From the NCBI GenBank assembly GCA_003999685.1, contig CP021225.1, positions 124,001 to 188,000 on the forward strand: 64,000 nt of DNA, in the 5' to 3' direction. The notes under the pieces were generated by a model. It was given only the letters and a program-made list of their open reading frames with translations, ran no database searches and was not told the DNA's origin. The stretch comes from Taiwanofungus camphoratus. Lineage: Eukaryota; Basidiomycota; Agaricomycetes; Polyporales; Taiwanofungaceae. The position numbers were made by a program, and so were the translations under genes. Below are positions 11,883-22,812 of this stretch, piece by piece (positions within the stretch are counted from its first letter, which is position 1; every line of letters starts with the position of its first letter).

Positions 11883-13573
11883 TCAACCGGCAGGAGTCTC
11901 GCTCGCTCCCGATCGTTTGGGCGGCTGCAGCGACGCGCGCTTCTGTTTTTTCAGGAGCTTCGCGTGCCGCTCGTCGTCCGTCGTATGATCACGGTAGCGT
12001 CCTTCAGCCCGTCGCGACTTTGAGTGCGGCAGCGTCCGACTTCGTGTGACGCTCACCACCGAGCTCTCTGTCCGCGATGGAGGCGTCTCCGGCACCGGCG
12101 ACAGATCACCCGCCTCGACTTGCGGTTTCTCTGAGTAAAAAAAATTAATTGCGCCCCGTAGAAGTGGGCCAAAAAGTAACGGACATACCGCCCGAGCGTT
12201 CCGTTGTAGTTCGCCGCCTCGTAATTCTCCGCATGCTCGCATCCTTGTTGACCAGTTTCCAACCTCCCGGCTGCTCTTCGTCGGAGCTCGGGATAACATC
12301 AACCGGCTCCGCGGACGGTATTGTGATTGCGCTGTTCAACCTCGTAGGTGGAGGCGGGATATCGAGCATGAACCAGTCCTGATGGGCGATAAGGAACTCA
12401 AGCACCTCCTGGCTTAGCTGATGCTCCTGTGGGGACATCTCATGGCTAGGATGCGCAATGAGCGCGGGGCGGAAAATAACCGCCAGGTCTGCGTAAATAT
12501 TAGCACCAAATGTTTCCAACGCAGAATGTAATTGACGCACTTTTGGCGGTCATGAGGTTCTTATCCGACTTCCGGGCGAACACAGAAAGCAGGTCAAGTA
12601 CATACAGGAGGAGGTACTGGTTGGCACGGGGCATAGCCCGGATGAGCCGCTTGTATGTTTGGATGACTTCGTCCTCATTGTTGTGCCTCCTTGCTAAACT
12701 ATACATGTGAGCACTCCCACTACGAAGCAAGACAGGCCAGGTCCGCCAAAGCTCACCGAGGGCATCACGAAACTGGTAAAATGGGAGTCAGCGACATAAA
12801 AAGCTCAAGAGGGGCGGAGGACCGACATAATGGTACATATCATGGGGTATCACAGATTCCTGCAGAGAGCTGAGTGACTGGCTCAGATACACGGGAAGAG
12901 GGGGAGACGAACAGGCATCTGGGTCAGGAATCGCCGAAACACACTCGCGACGTCATGTGTTGTGTAGTACTCCTTTTTCCAGTCGAGGTTCTTGCCATAC
13001 TAAATAGACGTGAGACTTGTAACGACTCAGGGGTGCAAATGGACGTACCCTTGGAGGCGACTCAAACGCTGCCTGCAACTCCCGCATCCGCTTGTTCGAT
13101 CCGTTCACTCGAAACGTCCCCTCCACCTCCGTCGCTACCAAATGGCATTAGTATCCCGGGGATCTCACAGTAGCACAAGGATTCACCGTTCTCCTTTAAG
13201 TATAGCCCACTGCACGACACACCCAGTCAGCCCGCAACGCAGAGATCGAGGGCACCATCATGTGGACGCACCACTTCGCAACCACGACAGGGATGTATCC
13301 CCACACGTACAGCTCGCCGTTGGCATTCGCCGTCGAGATCTGCACGCTCGCATACTTGAGGCTCTCCTTGAGCGGCTTGCCGAAGACGACGCCTTGCCCT
13401 GCTGCAGACGTGCGGTTAGCCCCAGGCCCGCGGGCGGCGGCGCACTCGCCTTTCTTCTCCTCCGCCTCCTTCTTCGCCTTCTGCGCAAAGGTGAAGTGGT
13501 TCCACCAGGTCTTGAGGCTCGCCTTGGTCTGTGCGAGCGGCTGCTCGTGCGGTGGGCTGGTCGCGGACGTCAT
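11883..13573 (-). CDS. Rho GTPase-activating protein, Sac7/Bag7-like
   Basis: The first exon starts MTSATSPPHEQPLAQTKASL and has TWWNHFTFAQKAKKEAEEKK. Next come FGKPLKESLKYASVQISTAN and ELYVWGYIPVVVAK, the typical N-terminal block of this fungal family. The RhoGAP domain follows: EVEGTFRVNGSNKRMRELQ carries the Arg finger (GTFR). YGKNLDWKKEYYTTHDVASV, FRRFLTQMP, IRAMPRANQYLLLYVLDLLS, SDKNLMTAK and AVIFRPALIAHP follow in order. The tail is low complexity and ends GASETPAG at 11883. Several introns of 45-70 bp separate these blocks. Known: Sac7/Bag7 inactivate Rho1 and so damp wall-integrity and actin signalling. Inference: the same here. It sits next to a beta-glucanase and near a sensor-like gene, although fungal gene order is weak evidence of joint function. 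Confidence 0.88.
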
Positions 13574-14576
13574 GAGCGGTTGCGGGGGGAGAGAGGGGCT
13601 TGCGTGCGGAGATGACCGAGGCAGAGGGCGGCCTGGGAGAGTGCTGTGGGCGTTGTCTGCGCTCGTGTTGGCGCGGCGGCGTTGGCCCCTTGCAAGGAGC
13701 CCCAGGAGCGGTCGGCGGCGGCGCGAGGCCAGCGTAAATAATCCAGAATATTGTTGTGATATCCCACCCTTTAAAATATCACCGGTTCACCCCCCCGAGA
13801 ATTTTGACCGATGCGTTTCAGCGGGGAAATTCTTGTCGATCTTGTCTCAACCGAGCGGAAAAAACCGCAGGAGAGTCGTGCTATTGAAGGTAGGACGGCA
13901 GCACGCTACTCTAAACCATAACTGCGCCCTCTATAACGATAGCCAGAACACGCCCAATGGGCAAGCCCATTTGGTCGGAACCATGTACGTATACCTTTTA
14001 GCAAACTAGGTCTCTATAGCAGCAGGCCTTGCGTGCAAGTAGACCTGCCATCCATGACAATGGTTCAGGCTGCTTATCTGATACGTATCCCTCCCACGAA
14101 AGTAACATAACAAGTCGCCATAATATTCGATTCTGGGCATCCCCTCCGTGTCTTGACATGGATTAAATTGCCCGTCTACCAACGTTCGTCATACCCTCTT
14201 TATCAAAGTTCTTGTTTTGAGGGTTTAATTTGTGTCTTCTTCAATTGAGTGTCCTGATCTCATGCAACGTCAATGCACCTTGTCTTATCAGATACTTATC
14301 TAGCCAGTAGTCAAACGCCAGTGACGACATTGACGAGATGAGATATCATTGTCACGGCTTGGAGCCACCAGATCGACGGTAAATACAGTACTTCAGTAGG
14401 GAGCATAGCTGCGCATGTTGCGGGCCTATAAATTCAAGAAAGCTGTAGGATAATGCAAAGATGACTTGGATAGAACGTAAACAATTACATCAAGAAGGGC
14501 ACCAACCTAACCATGTACAATCAACCGTAACCGTGAATACGTGCTCAGTCCATCGAATATCGTAGAACCCGAACTT
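13574..14576. other. Intergenic, upstream of RhoGAP
   Basis: About 1 kb with no recognised gene. It contains the promoter of the minus-strand RhoGAP gene (near 13574-13900) and the 3' flank of the tail-anchored gene. Short open frames here have no protein-like motifs. Confidence 0.45.
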
Positions 14577-16423
14577 CTACACCAGGCCCCGCCCGCCCAT
14601 CTGCACCGTATCACTCACAGCCCGCAAAAACTCCTGCCACAAGCGCCACAAAATGCCACCCGCGCCGCCCTTGCCCTCCAACAACGCCGCGCTCCTCAAC
14701 CTCCTCCGCACTTCCTCCGCCGCCCCGCCCCCCGGCGGCGCACTCCCCGCAGCGATGCGCGTCCGCCGGCGCCGCAGCTGAAAGACGAACGACAGCAGCG
14801 GGAACGCGACGATGAACAGCAGCCACGCCGTCAGCTTCGTCCTGCTCGCGCTCTGCAGCAGCGCATCCAGCGACGAGCGGAGGAGCGCAAGCGTCGAGGG
14901 CGCCTGTGGCGGCGTGGGGGCCTGGAGCGGGTGTGCGCGCGGGGCGCGGGGGACCGGGGAGAGCTGCGTGCCCGGCGGCTCAGTACCGCGGTGTGCTTTT
15001 GTTCGGTGCGCGGGAGAGCGCTGGCGCTGGACTGTCGCGGGCGTCGCTGTGCTCGAAGTGGCGGTGGAAGATATCGACTGCGAGGACGTGGAGGCGGACG
15101 CGGGGGTGAGCCGAGCTACGGTGCGCAATCGCGCTGTGTTTGTACCTTTCTTGGGGTGCGGCATGCGCGGCGTAGCGGTGTGGGTAGATGTACTGGAGGA
15201 AGAAGAGGCGGACGAGGTGGATCGTGTAGGGGAGACGGAACGTGAAGATGGTGGAGAGGGCTCCGTAATGGACTGTGAGATGCTCTGTGGCGTTGGCTGT
15301 CGATGTGTAGCCATGGCTTGGGCATGCAAATTGCGCAGCGACGTTATCATGTACTGGAATGTATAGGTCAATACCTGGCGTGATAGCTTAATGACTGGAC
15401 CCAAACATGCACGCTTGACGGTGCATTGCTCGGACGTAGCCAATTGACGTGACAAGTCTCATAAATAGGATGTGGTCATGTACAACTTCGCGCTAGACAT
15501 CCAGAACGCGCAGCTGAAGATCATAGAGATAAAGTATGATAATCATAGACTGCTTACAGCGGCAAGCATACTATCCATCGCCCGGTGGACTCTGTCAGCG
15601 CTTCGCCCATGCCACTCATGGGCGAACCGCTGACAGAGGCCTAGACCGAGCGATGGACAGCACTCCCGCGCGTCCCACGCGACTGTCCTCGAGAGTGACA
15701 ACAGACGGATGCAAAATACGATGAGCCACGAGAACGTACTTTCCGTGTATCCGCTGGCAACTCGCGTTCATACTCCAGAAAATCTTCCGCATACTCCCAC
15801 TCTTCGAGACGTGGCAAGACGTGGAGGCAGTACAGCTCAAGCACCTTCGCATAGCCGTCTGGGTCGGCGATGTCCTCTTGCCCATGTCGCGCCAGCCAGT
15901 CCTCGATCATGCCACGCCCAACTATGGTACACTCCAGCTTGAGACTAGCAAGGACAAGAGTCACGAGTATCTGTGCCGGCAGAAAAGCCGAAGTGGATTT
16001 TTGGGGTGGGGAGACCGGGGTAAACAGGTGCAGCGAGCGGGTGTGAATAGTAGCAATGAAGGGCTCGGGGGAGAGCATGAGGTTGGCTCTAAGCGGTGTA
16101 GGGAGCTCCTCTGGGTCCTGAGACGACGGTGGAGAAGAGTACAGGGTCGTCTCGAACGTGATGCGCAGGATCTCCCATTTTTTGCGCTGCGACGCCACAG
16201 AGTCTGGCGCGGACGCGAGGGGGGGCTGTAGTATGGAGAAGGCAGAGGTAAGTAGGGAGTGTGTGACGGCGACATTGCGCTGCAAAAAGGCTCGCGCCGC
16301 CCGAGGATAAAGCGAACGCAGCGTAGCAGCAGTAGAGCTGGCTGCGGCTGGCGAGGACGCAGACGCTTTCACGGAGATGACCGCAGGGGAATTGGCTTCT
16401 GCTGTCGCGGTGGCGGTGGGCAT
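14577..16423 (-). CDS. Tail-anchored membrane protein, Pex15/Pex26-like candidate
   Basis: Exon 1 (16423-15740) and exon 2 (15353-14577) join in phase 0 to about 486 residues. The N-terminal half is helical, with AARAFLQRNVAVTHSLLTSA, KWEILRITFETTLYSS, QILVTLVLASLKLECTIVGR and VLELYCLHVLPRLEEWEYAE. This is a TPR-like layout. A long Ser/Thr/Pro linker follows, then one hydrophobic helix, LTAWLLFIVAFPLLSFVFQL, followed at once by RRRRTR and a C-terminal tail that ends MGGRGLV. Known: the peroxisomal docking factors Pex15 and Pex26, which recruit Pex1/Pex6, are helical proteins with one C-terminal anchor. Inference: architecture and helices suggest this family, but I cannot prove it; another tail-anchored protein is possible. 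Odd: the intron is 386 bp, far above the local norm, and contains a long hairpin. If the intron call is wrong, exon 2 could be a separate gene starting at the ATG at 15314. Confidence 0.68.
15575..15656. repeat. Near-perfect inverted repeat (hairpin) in an intron
   Basis: Two arms of about 37-40 nt face each other around a 5-nt loop (CCACT). The left arm runs from CCATCGCCCGG through CTCTGTCAGCG to TTCGCCCATG. The right arm runs CATGGGCGAA, CGCTGACAGAG, then CCGAGCGATGG. Only a few mismatches and a 3-nt bulge break the pairing. It lies inside the 386 bp intron of the tail-anchored protein gene. Confidence 0.85.
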
Positions 16424-16817
16424 TTTCCTTCAATATTTATCGATGAAGCGTAGTGAATATCAGAAATGAACCGAGAGCAGTATGAAGGTGAAAGCCAAGA
16501 GGCATTCTCAGACAATCGTGACCTACTGACCAGCACACGGTAGTGCAGGCAATAGACTGCCCGGAATACGGGTAACTGGAAACCCGCCAAATCCGGACTC
16601 GTTCCCACGCCCCATTTCCAAGGCAGTTGGAATTTTCTCAAATTCTCGTCATCAAAAAGTTCGATTCCAAGTTGGAGAACCTGCATGGGGACAGTCTCAC
16701 GTGCTTACTTTCGCATGTCAATTTCATCAGCTAATTAGGTTGAATATCATTGTCGAGGTCTGTCTTCATCGTTTCTCTGGAGACCACATAATAGTTGGAG
16801 ATGGATTGAATATCTTA
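16424..16817. other. Upstream region of the tail-anchored gene
   Basis: Holds the promoter of the minus-strand gene starting at 16423. The minus-strand open frame at 16686-16369 runs into that gene in another frame and is not supported as coding. Confidence 0.4.
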
Positions 16818-18036
16818 TTACAACAAGAGCCTGAGGCCTGGACAACTGGCAAAGTCTTCAAAAGGGTGCACGCAGGACCACGGCGTGTTTTCAAATCGGT
16901 CGGAACAGCCTCTTTGAGTAGACATCTGGAATTCTCGTGTCGCAGAGGAATGCATCAAGGATAGCGAGGATGTAGAACACAGGAAGTCTGACGGAAGTTT
17001 CATTCGGTCAAGCTTTCAAGGAGATTCTCAGGCGAGAAGAATATGAAATACGACATGTCCAGATGCCGACAAGGTTAGAGGACTAGGCAAGATTGATTAC
17101 GCTCACCTCGCTGCCAAGTGCGCAGCTGATGAGGGCGTGCTGATATTGCAATCAGTGGGGACACCACCGGTACCTGTAAAATTTCGGATACCATGCAGCT
17201 CTCAGACTAGACCATGGCTCGAATACTGCTGTCGGATAGTGACATGTCGCGAGTGGCTTAAGGGATGTCCTCTCCCCCCGCGCTGTGCACGCCGCGGCAT
17301 GAATGTTACCCCTGGTCCATGGTGGTTCGTGTCATTGCAAGGACATTGTATGGAGGTGGCAGCATCAACACAACAATCGTGGGGAGGGCGCCCAATTTTA
17401 CAAATTGATGGATACTTACTTATACTTACTTACCACGACGCCGGCCGTAACCCTAAAGTCAGCGCATCACGAAGTCGGGTACTACTCGTAAAGCGTGCAT
17501 CGTCATGCAGGCAACACCCATCACTGTCCGATCGCCATGAGTACGCTGGGTCCAAGTACGCACAAAAAGTGCGAGCGTAGCGTCTGGTGACTGTGCTTCT
17601 GACGAGGAAAAAAGGTATGGGCTCAGCGCACAAGATCAGAACAGCCACACGAGCTCTCTGACAGAAACCGACATTTTGCGGCGCTACTGGCCTGATCGCC
17701 TAGATTCATCAGACGTCGGACACTTCCGACAGGCGGTCTCAACGTCAGATGACTGAGGGCCTCTACGGCAGAACTGCTCCACGGAAGGGAATGTGAGCCG
17801 GGCATCGTCGAGGACAGAAACGTACCACACGTCGGTGGGGCGCACTGCCTTGTGTATTATGTATGCCACATAAGCAACCCAGGTGGATGACCAAATGAAA
17901 TGGGCGCCATGCAATATGGGGCGTCGGACGGGCACTGACTGAAAATCTGCGGGATATCCAGTCGGTACGAGGACAGGACCGATACGGGAGACGCACCTGC
18001 CGTGCGCCCGGAACTCACTTGCGGTAGCCGACATTA
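16818..18036 (-). pseudogene. Coding-looking fragments of an unrecognised gene
   Basis: On the minus strand an ATG at about 18036 opens MWSLMSATAS. After a likely intron ending TTTTCAG, the exon SVPVRRPILHGAHFIWSSTW continues with VAYVAYIIHKAVRPTDVW and a GTACGT donor. Further down are VSPLIAISARPHQLRTWQR with a GTGAGC donor, and VFYILAILDAFLCDTRIPDV near 16980-16920. These pieces have real protein character and sensible splice borders, but the parts between them do not join into one frame. Either introns were missed or the gene has decayed. The hydrophobic stretches suggest a membrane or membrane-associated protein. I do not recognise the family. Confidence 0.33.
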
Positions 18037-19220
18037 AAGACCACATAAGACTGAGACTTTGTCGACCTGGCGTTGGCGTTGGCGCTGGCGCTTCCCTCTC
18101 CCGCCGCCGCATTTTTCCATTTTTTTAAGGCGCTGGATCCCGTAAGTAGTTGTCAAGTACAGTTTACCTGGGGCAGTTTGCAAGAGTGCTCAGACGAGCT
18201 CACACACGTTTCGGCATCTGGAAAGCCGACACCCGGTCCTTGGGATCATGGCAATCAACCGGGTGTGGGCGTCGGGCGCCCGATGGCAACTGAAACGCTG
18301 CCTCGCGGTGATTGGCTGAAGCTATATACCGATTGATCGGCATATATTATATAGAGGGTATCAATATCTCGTCTCGTCCCGTCTCGTCTCCTCCCCATCT
18401 TCCTTCCCTGCTGGCTGTCTCTCATTCAATCGCTTCCCCAATTCCGAACCATGCATATCTCCCAGAAATACCCCTCCGCATTTGATATTTTTGGGCTGCA
18501 TGGCACATGTCTTTGGCCGTCTCTGCGTTTCCGCGTTTTGCCCAAATACACATCCAATATATTCAAGCCGGTTTCCCACTTATTCTCCAAAGCGCTTTCG
18601 AAACGTCTGTTACCGCGACAATGCTGTTTTTGTTCGCTTTGAATTGCGCACTCTGTCGATGCACTTCTCACGCTTCACTCAGTGTCCTGGGCGAAACATG
18701 CTGTTGTCTCTTATCCGTACCAAGTAACGCTGGCCTATAGCACCTAGAGAAATTCCCGCAGTCTGCCGTGACACTCGTAACTTTCTAGCGGCTGGTTGTC
18801 CCGATTTCTTCGCCATGGTCCTGAACAGAAACACTGGAATTGGTTCATGAACGCAGGATCCTCTATCTTACCAATCTTGTGCACGAGGTCTTCCGTCCAT
18901 TATAAGGAACAGAATGTTTCGAGCCAGCTCTTAAATCATCATTTTGCATAGGTCAAATAGGAAGCTGCAATAAATCAGAATCTTGACGGCGACGGAAGTA
19001 AAAGGTAAGCAATCTTAACTTGTTAAGGTACACGAAAGGTTTACAAACGAAGTACATTACATCTACCTAGCGCAAATAACAGGGGCTCAGGGCCGGACAG
19101 CAAAATAAAGAGTAAAAGAAGAAGGGCAAATAACGTCGGAGGTTTCGGTCGGAGAGGTATGTTCTATGTGATTTCGGCCACGAGTCACGTGGCATAATTA
19201 CCGATCGCGAGGCGCGCGCC
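18037..19220. other. Intergenic with TATA-like element; small ORF not supported
   Basis: At 18320-18360 there are TATATA and TATATTATATAG stretches, followed by a CT-rich run and an ATG at 18451. This looks like a plus-strand promoter. The frame that follows (63 codons) has no recognisable motif and no clear continuation, so I do not call a gene. Confidence 0.35.
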
Positions 19221-21803
19221 TTAGATTAGCAGCAGGTTGGCCCAGTTGCGAAGAGCCTCCCGCCAGTCAACAACTCCCCTCTGGTGAATGTGCATACTGT
19301 CGCGCGTGCTCCAGATGTGCTCCATCAAGGTGCGTGCCTGCGAAATGTTGCCGAAGGTATCACCTAGCCCGAGGAATCGTCGCTTCACGATGTCGCGCAG
19401 CATGAGGTCGTCGGTCATGCATCCCGTCAGATACAGCGGGAAGAGGATCGCGCGATCAAAGTCCGACGGAGGAAGCTGGGTAAGCAGTTGACTGATAGCA
19501 CTCACAGCGGCACTGATCTCTGGGACGGCTGGATGAGGGAGCGTCATCGACGGCATATCGTTGACTCGCCCGGACAACTACGTACCTGGCAATGATTCAC
19601 TCAAGACGGTATGAAGATACAACACCGCTGTCTCGCAAAAGATGCCTGCAATCAGACGACGCGCATCTTCTTTCGAGACTGCCCCTGCTGGCCGCCCCAT
19701 CCCTGACGACGACGCTGGGGATGGTATGCCGCTCGCCATCGACATTCCCAGAGAGGCTGCAGACAGACTAGGATCGAGCGGGGTCTGTGTGCCCTCTGCG
19801 AACTGTGTGGGTATCGTCTGGTGGGCGCGGAGGCGTTGCTCGATCTCATCGCCGCGCCGTATGAGTTCTCTCATGCTCAGGCTCCCATTCTGCATTTCCA
19901 CCGCCTTCCAGTGTGCAAGCGCTGAAGTCTCTGCGATTGCCAACATCGCTTCGTCAGGACATCCCGTGAGCGTATCCATTCGTAGGTCAGGGGCTTGCTG
20001 GGTGGAGGCCCAGAACCCTCCTGCGCCGCCCCCGAAGAGCCGCCGGTATAGTGAGAGGAATCGCGGAGGCTGCATGAATGTCACGCTCGAGAAGATGTCG
20101 GCTCCCTAGACGGTCCAAAGGTCGATGTCATCAGGATCCGAGGATATTTCCGCCATACGTTGGGGCGCAACTTACCATGATGGCTTTTGCTGCGAATCTG
20201 CTGGCATGGTTCATAGCCAACAGGGTCAATTTGGGATTCTGCTCCTCATGAATCCTTGTCTGTGCGAGCCAGTCGCACCCGACATCAAGCTGGGGAACCC
20301 AATCTTTCTGTCCCCCGGATAAACATGAGTAGCTGATCAGCTGCACAGCAGCAATCGCGTCAGATTCGCTGTATAGCCCGTTGAGGGTTTTGTTGTTCAT
20401 GAGCTGGTATCGCGCCTGGTCGTAGAAGTCTTCGGATTGCTCTGGACTCGGCTCTAGGGTTTTGAAGCCTTGCGCGAGCTGCATGCGCGTATAATACATA
20501 CTAGATAAAGCGTAGATAGCGTTCGCAACCGGGCCCCTGGGGTCGGAAGCAACAATCTGAGAAGGGTCTGTAAGGATCTCCGTTCGAAACGAAGATACGA
20601 TCTCGAAGATGCTCACCGAGTATAGCATGTTTGCAAGGGAATTCCCCGCGAATACGTATTGTACTTTTCGAACATGATCAAAGTAGTAGACGAGGTAAGA
20701 ATCATGTGAGATAGATGGCTCCGTGGCCACTGGCACGCATTGGGGGTCCGCACTGGAACCCGATGCAGGGAAGTACGAATTGTATGATACTAGAGCTTCA
20801 TTATTGGCTGAGACTGGTATTGTAGGCGAGTGGTAGGACATTGTCTGGGACCGTGCAGGATCGTCAATTGCTGGGAAAGAGTTCATATGCATGCCGTAGA
20901 CCGAGCGCAGATCGGTGGGGCTTCGGCGAGCGCCCACGGAGCCTGAAGATGACATGTGTCAGCGATGCCCAGCGAGACCAGCCGTTCCTCTCGGCGACCT
21001 CGAATGGTGAAAGCATTTACCTGGAATGGGCATGATCGCAGAAGGTTGGTGATAGGGTGGGGAAGCGCCATAACCGCGGCGACGTGCGATATCCGCCTCC
21101 CCTGCGCTGTAATTCCTACGCATGGAGGAAGGGCCAGGGCCAGCAACGCCTGGGGTGTGGTGAGATACCATGTTGGGTTGTATATACGCCGGCTTGGGCT
21201 GTCCTCGGATGAGGCCTGCTCGAGAGAGTTGTTCCTTGATGCTGGCCTTGTATACAGCGACCTTCTCCTTGTCCTAGTGAACAGCCATCAGTAATGCCAA
21301 AGCTCCTCCGGCGGCAGGACAGACTTGCCCGCATCCAATCTGGCCGTTTCGCGCCCCAGCCAAGACACTCGAGTTTGAGGCGGCGGCACGTCTTGCAGGA
21401 GTCACCCTCCCGCTCTTCGTCACATTTCTGTCCACAACCCAATCGGCCCACGACGATCGACGACGTCGGGACGGTACATACCTTTCTGCGCAATCGGCAC
21501 GTCCTAAGCGTTTCACGGTGACACATCAGTGCATGCGGACGCTGCATCACGATCGACTCACCAGCAGCCACCTTTACTGGAGGCGGAATGTGAGCGCGTC
21601 ACATCACTCGCGGGATGCGCTGGTGCGGCGTCCCCTGGGCTTCTGTGTTCGGATGATTCGCCTTCATCAGATGTACGAGCCATGTATAGTGAAGGGGGCG
21701 CCGAGATCGGTGAGGCGTTGCTCGATGCTATGTCTGAGAAAATCTCTGGAGACGGACACTGGCTTCCGCCGCTAGCTGGCGAATCTCTCGCCTCGTCAGC
21801 CAT
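19221..21803 (-). CDS. Zn2Cys6 transcription factor with fungal-specific regulatory domain (copy 1)
   Basis: Starts MADEARDSPASGGSQCPSPE at 21803. The zinc cluster GCWTCRLRRK-KCDEE...SCKTCRRLKLEC (CX2CX6CX8CX2CX6C) spans three exons, the middle one only 22 nt. It is followed by LGWGAKRPDWMR and DKEKVAVYKASIKEQLSRAG. The long C-terminal half has the helices of the fungal_trans_2 type regulatory domain: HDSYLVYYFDHVRKVQYVFA, SSMYYTRMQLAQGF, PRFLSLYRRLFGG, MLAIAETSALAHWKAVEMQN, VDWREALRNWANLLLI, stop at 19221-19223. Known: these proteins bind CGG-type DNA motifs in the nucleus; targets cannot be told from sequence. The intron after PDWMR appears to start GC rather than GT. It is a clear paralogue of the gene at 25288-27715, sharing WMR, LAHWK and DWRE/NWRE blocks and two intron positions. 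Confidence 0.9.
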
Positions 21804-22584
21804 CCCAATGAAGTGTCAGGTCGCGAAGGGAAACAAGGATTAAGTAGATCTAGGAGGAAAAGTGTGTAATATACAACGAGGACTCGGACAAGCACGACAC
21901 GTCTGTGGCAGTGGAAGGAGAGAGTCGGCAATTGTGACTGGAAAAAGAAACGGGAACTTGATACTTCTAGCTATGTCGGTGGAATCATAGATACCGACTG
22001 CCAGAAGCTAATCGTCACTAAGGGTCTCCGCCTCGCTGGACGAACACGCGAGAGGGCAGAATATCCATCATGAGACCATATGTTTCAGTCGGATCCAGGT
22101 TTACCTGTGCGATTCTCCGTGATCTGCAAGGAGGAGCCAACTCTGTGCAGTACGTGGGAACTCAGCTCGTGACTCCGACTCTTGCACCGCCGTATTGCAC
22201 TGCGTCTATTCGTAGGCGAGGTCGCGGAGCTCGCAACTTTTGTCCCCCTGCAGCCACCGGAGGTTTGCTGGCTTCCTCGTTCCTCGGGACGTAGCGCAAC
22301 TTCTTGCGGTCCCTTGCAGGCTGCGGTCGATATTATCACACAGTCGTCATTCCTTGTCAAGGGGGCAACATTGAACACCTCCTTTGGCACGAAACGCTGA
22401 TGCAGTCTCCGTACCTACCGGTCAGGGCGGCCAAATTCTTTTTTTTTCGATGCCAGTAATTATTCCTATCCGTCCCAGTGTGGAATATATCTCCGCTTTA
22501 AACTTCACATCTAGTGCTGGTACCTTAGATCACCATCATAGGAAAGATTGCGACGATCTCGTGCGAACGGTTACTATGTCACAT
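21804..22584. other. Intergenic, upstream of Zn2Cys6 copy 1
   Basis: Holds the promoter of the minus-strand factor. Nothing else was recognised. Confidence 0.45.
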
Positions 22585-22812
22585 CTACAATACTTGCCAC
22601 ACTCGGGATGCCTCGAGGAGGTCACTGATTGCAGAAGTCGTTGACGATACTTCACATGGTGTACAAATATCACGAGCAACGTCTACGTATGTTGGACACA
22701 CCCGTCTACCGACACACACCACACAATCGTCGCCGTTTGATTCTTTCCGGCAACTGCGGCAGTGCAAGGACGTCGACCCGATATTATCAGCTGTCCCGAC
22801 AAACTCAGCCAT
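22585..22812 (-). CDS. Small Cys-rich ORF with CxxC pairs, unrecognised
   Basis: An ATG at 22810-22812 opens 75 codons with CRSCRKESNGDDCVVC and later CTPC, giving three CxxC pairs that could bind zinc. After CTPCEV the frame loses character, so there may be an intron near 22650 or the gene may be cut short. No family recognised. It may be chance. Confidence 0.25.
   Translation of the reverse strand: MAEFVGTADNIGSTSLHCRSCRKESNGDDCVVCVGRRVCPTYVDVARDICTPCEVSSTTSAISDLLEASRVWQVL

Noticed and set aside
14541-15366. Plus-strand frames of 234 and 184 codons
   Set aside because: Shadows of the Ser/Pro-rich second exon of the tail-anchored protein; composition is only Arg/Gly/Ala.
18451-18642. 63-codon ORF behind a TATA-like and CT-rich promoter
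   Set aside because: No motif, three overlapping frames equally open, and no continuing exon.
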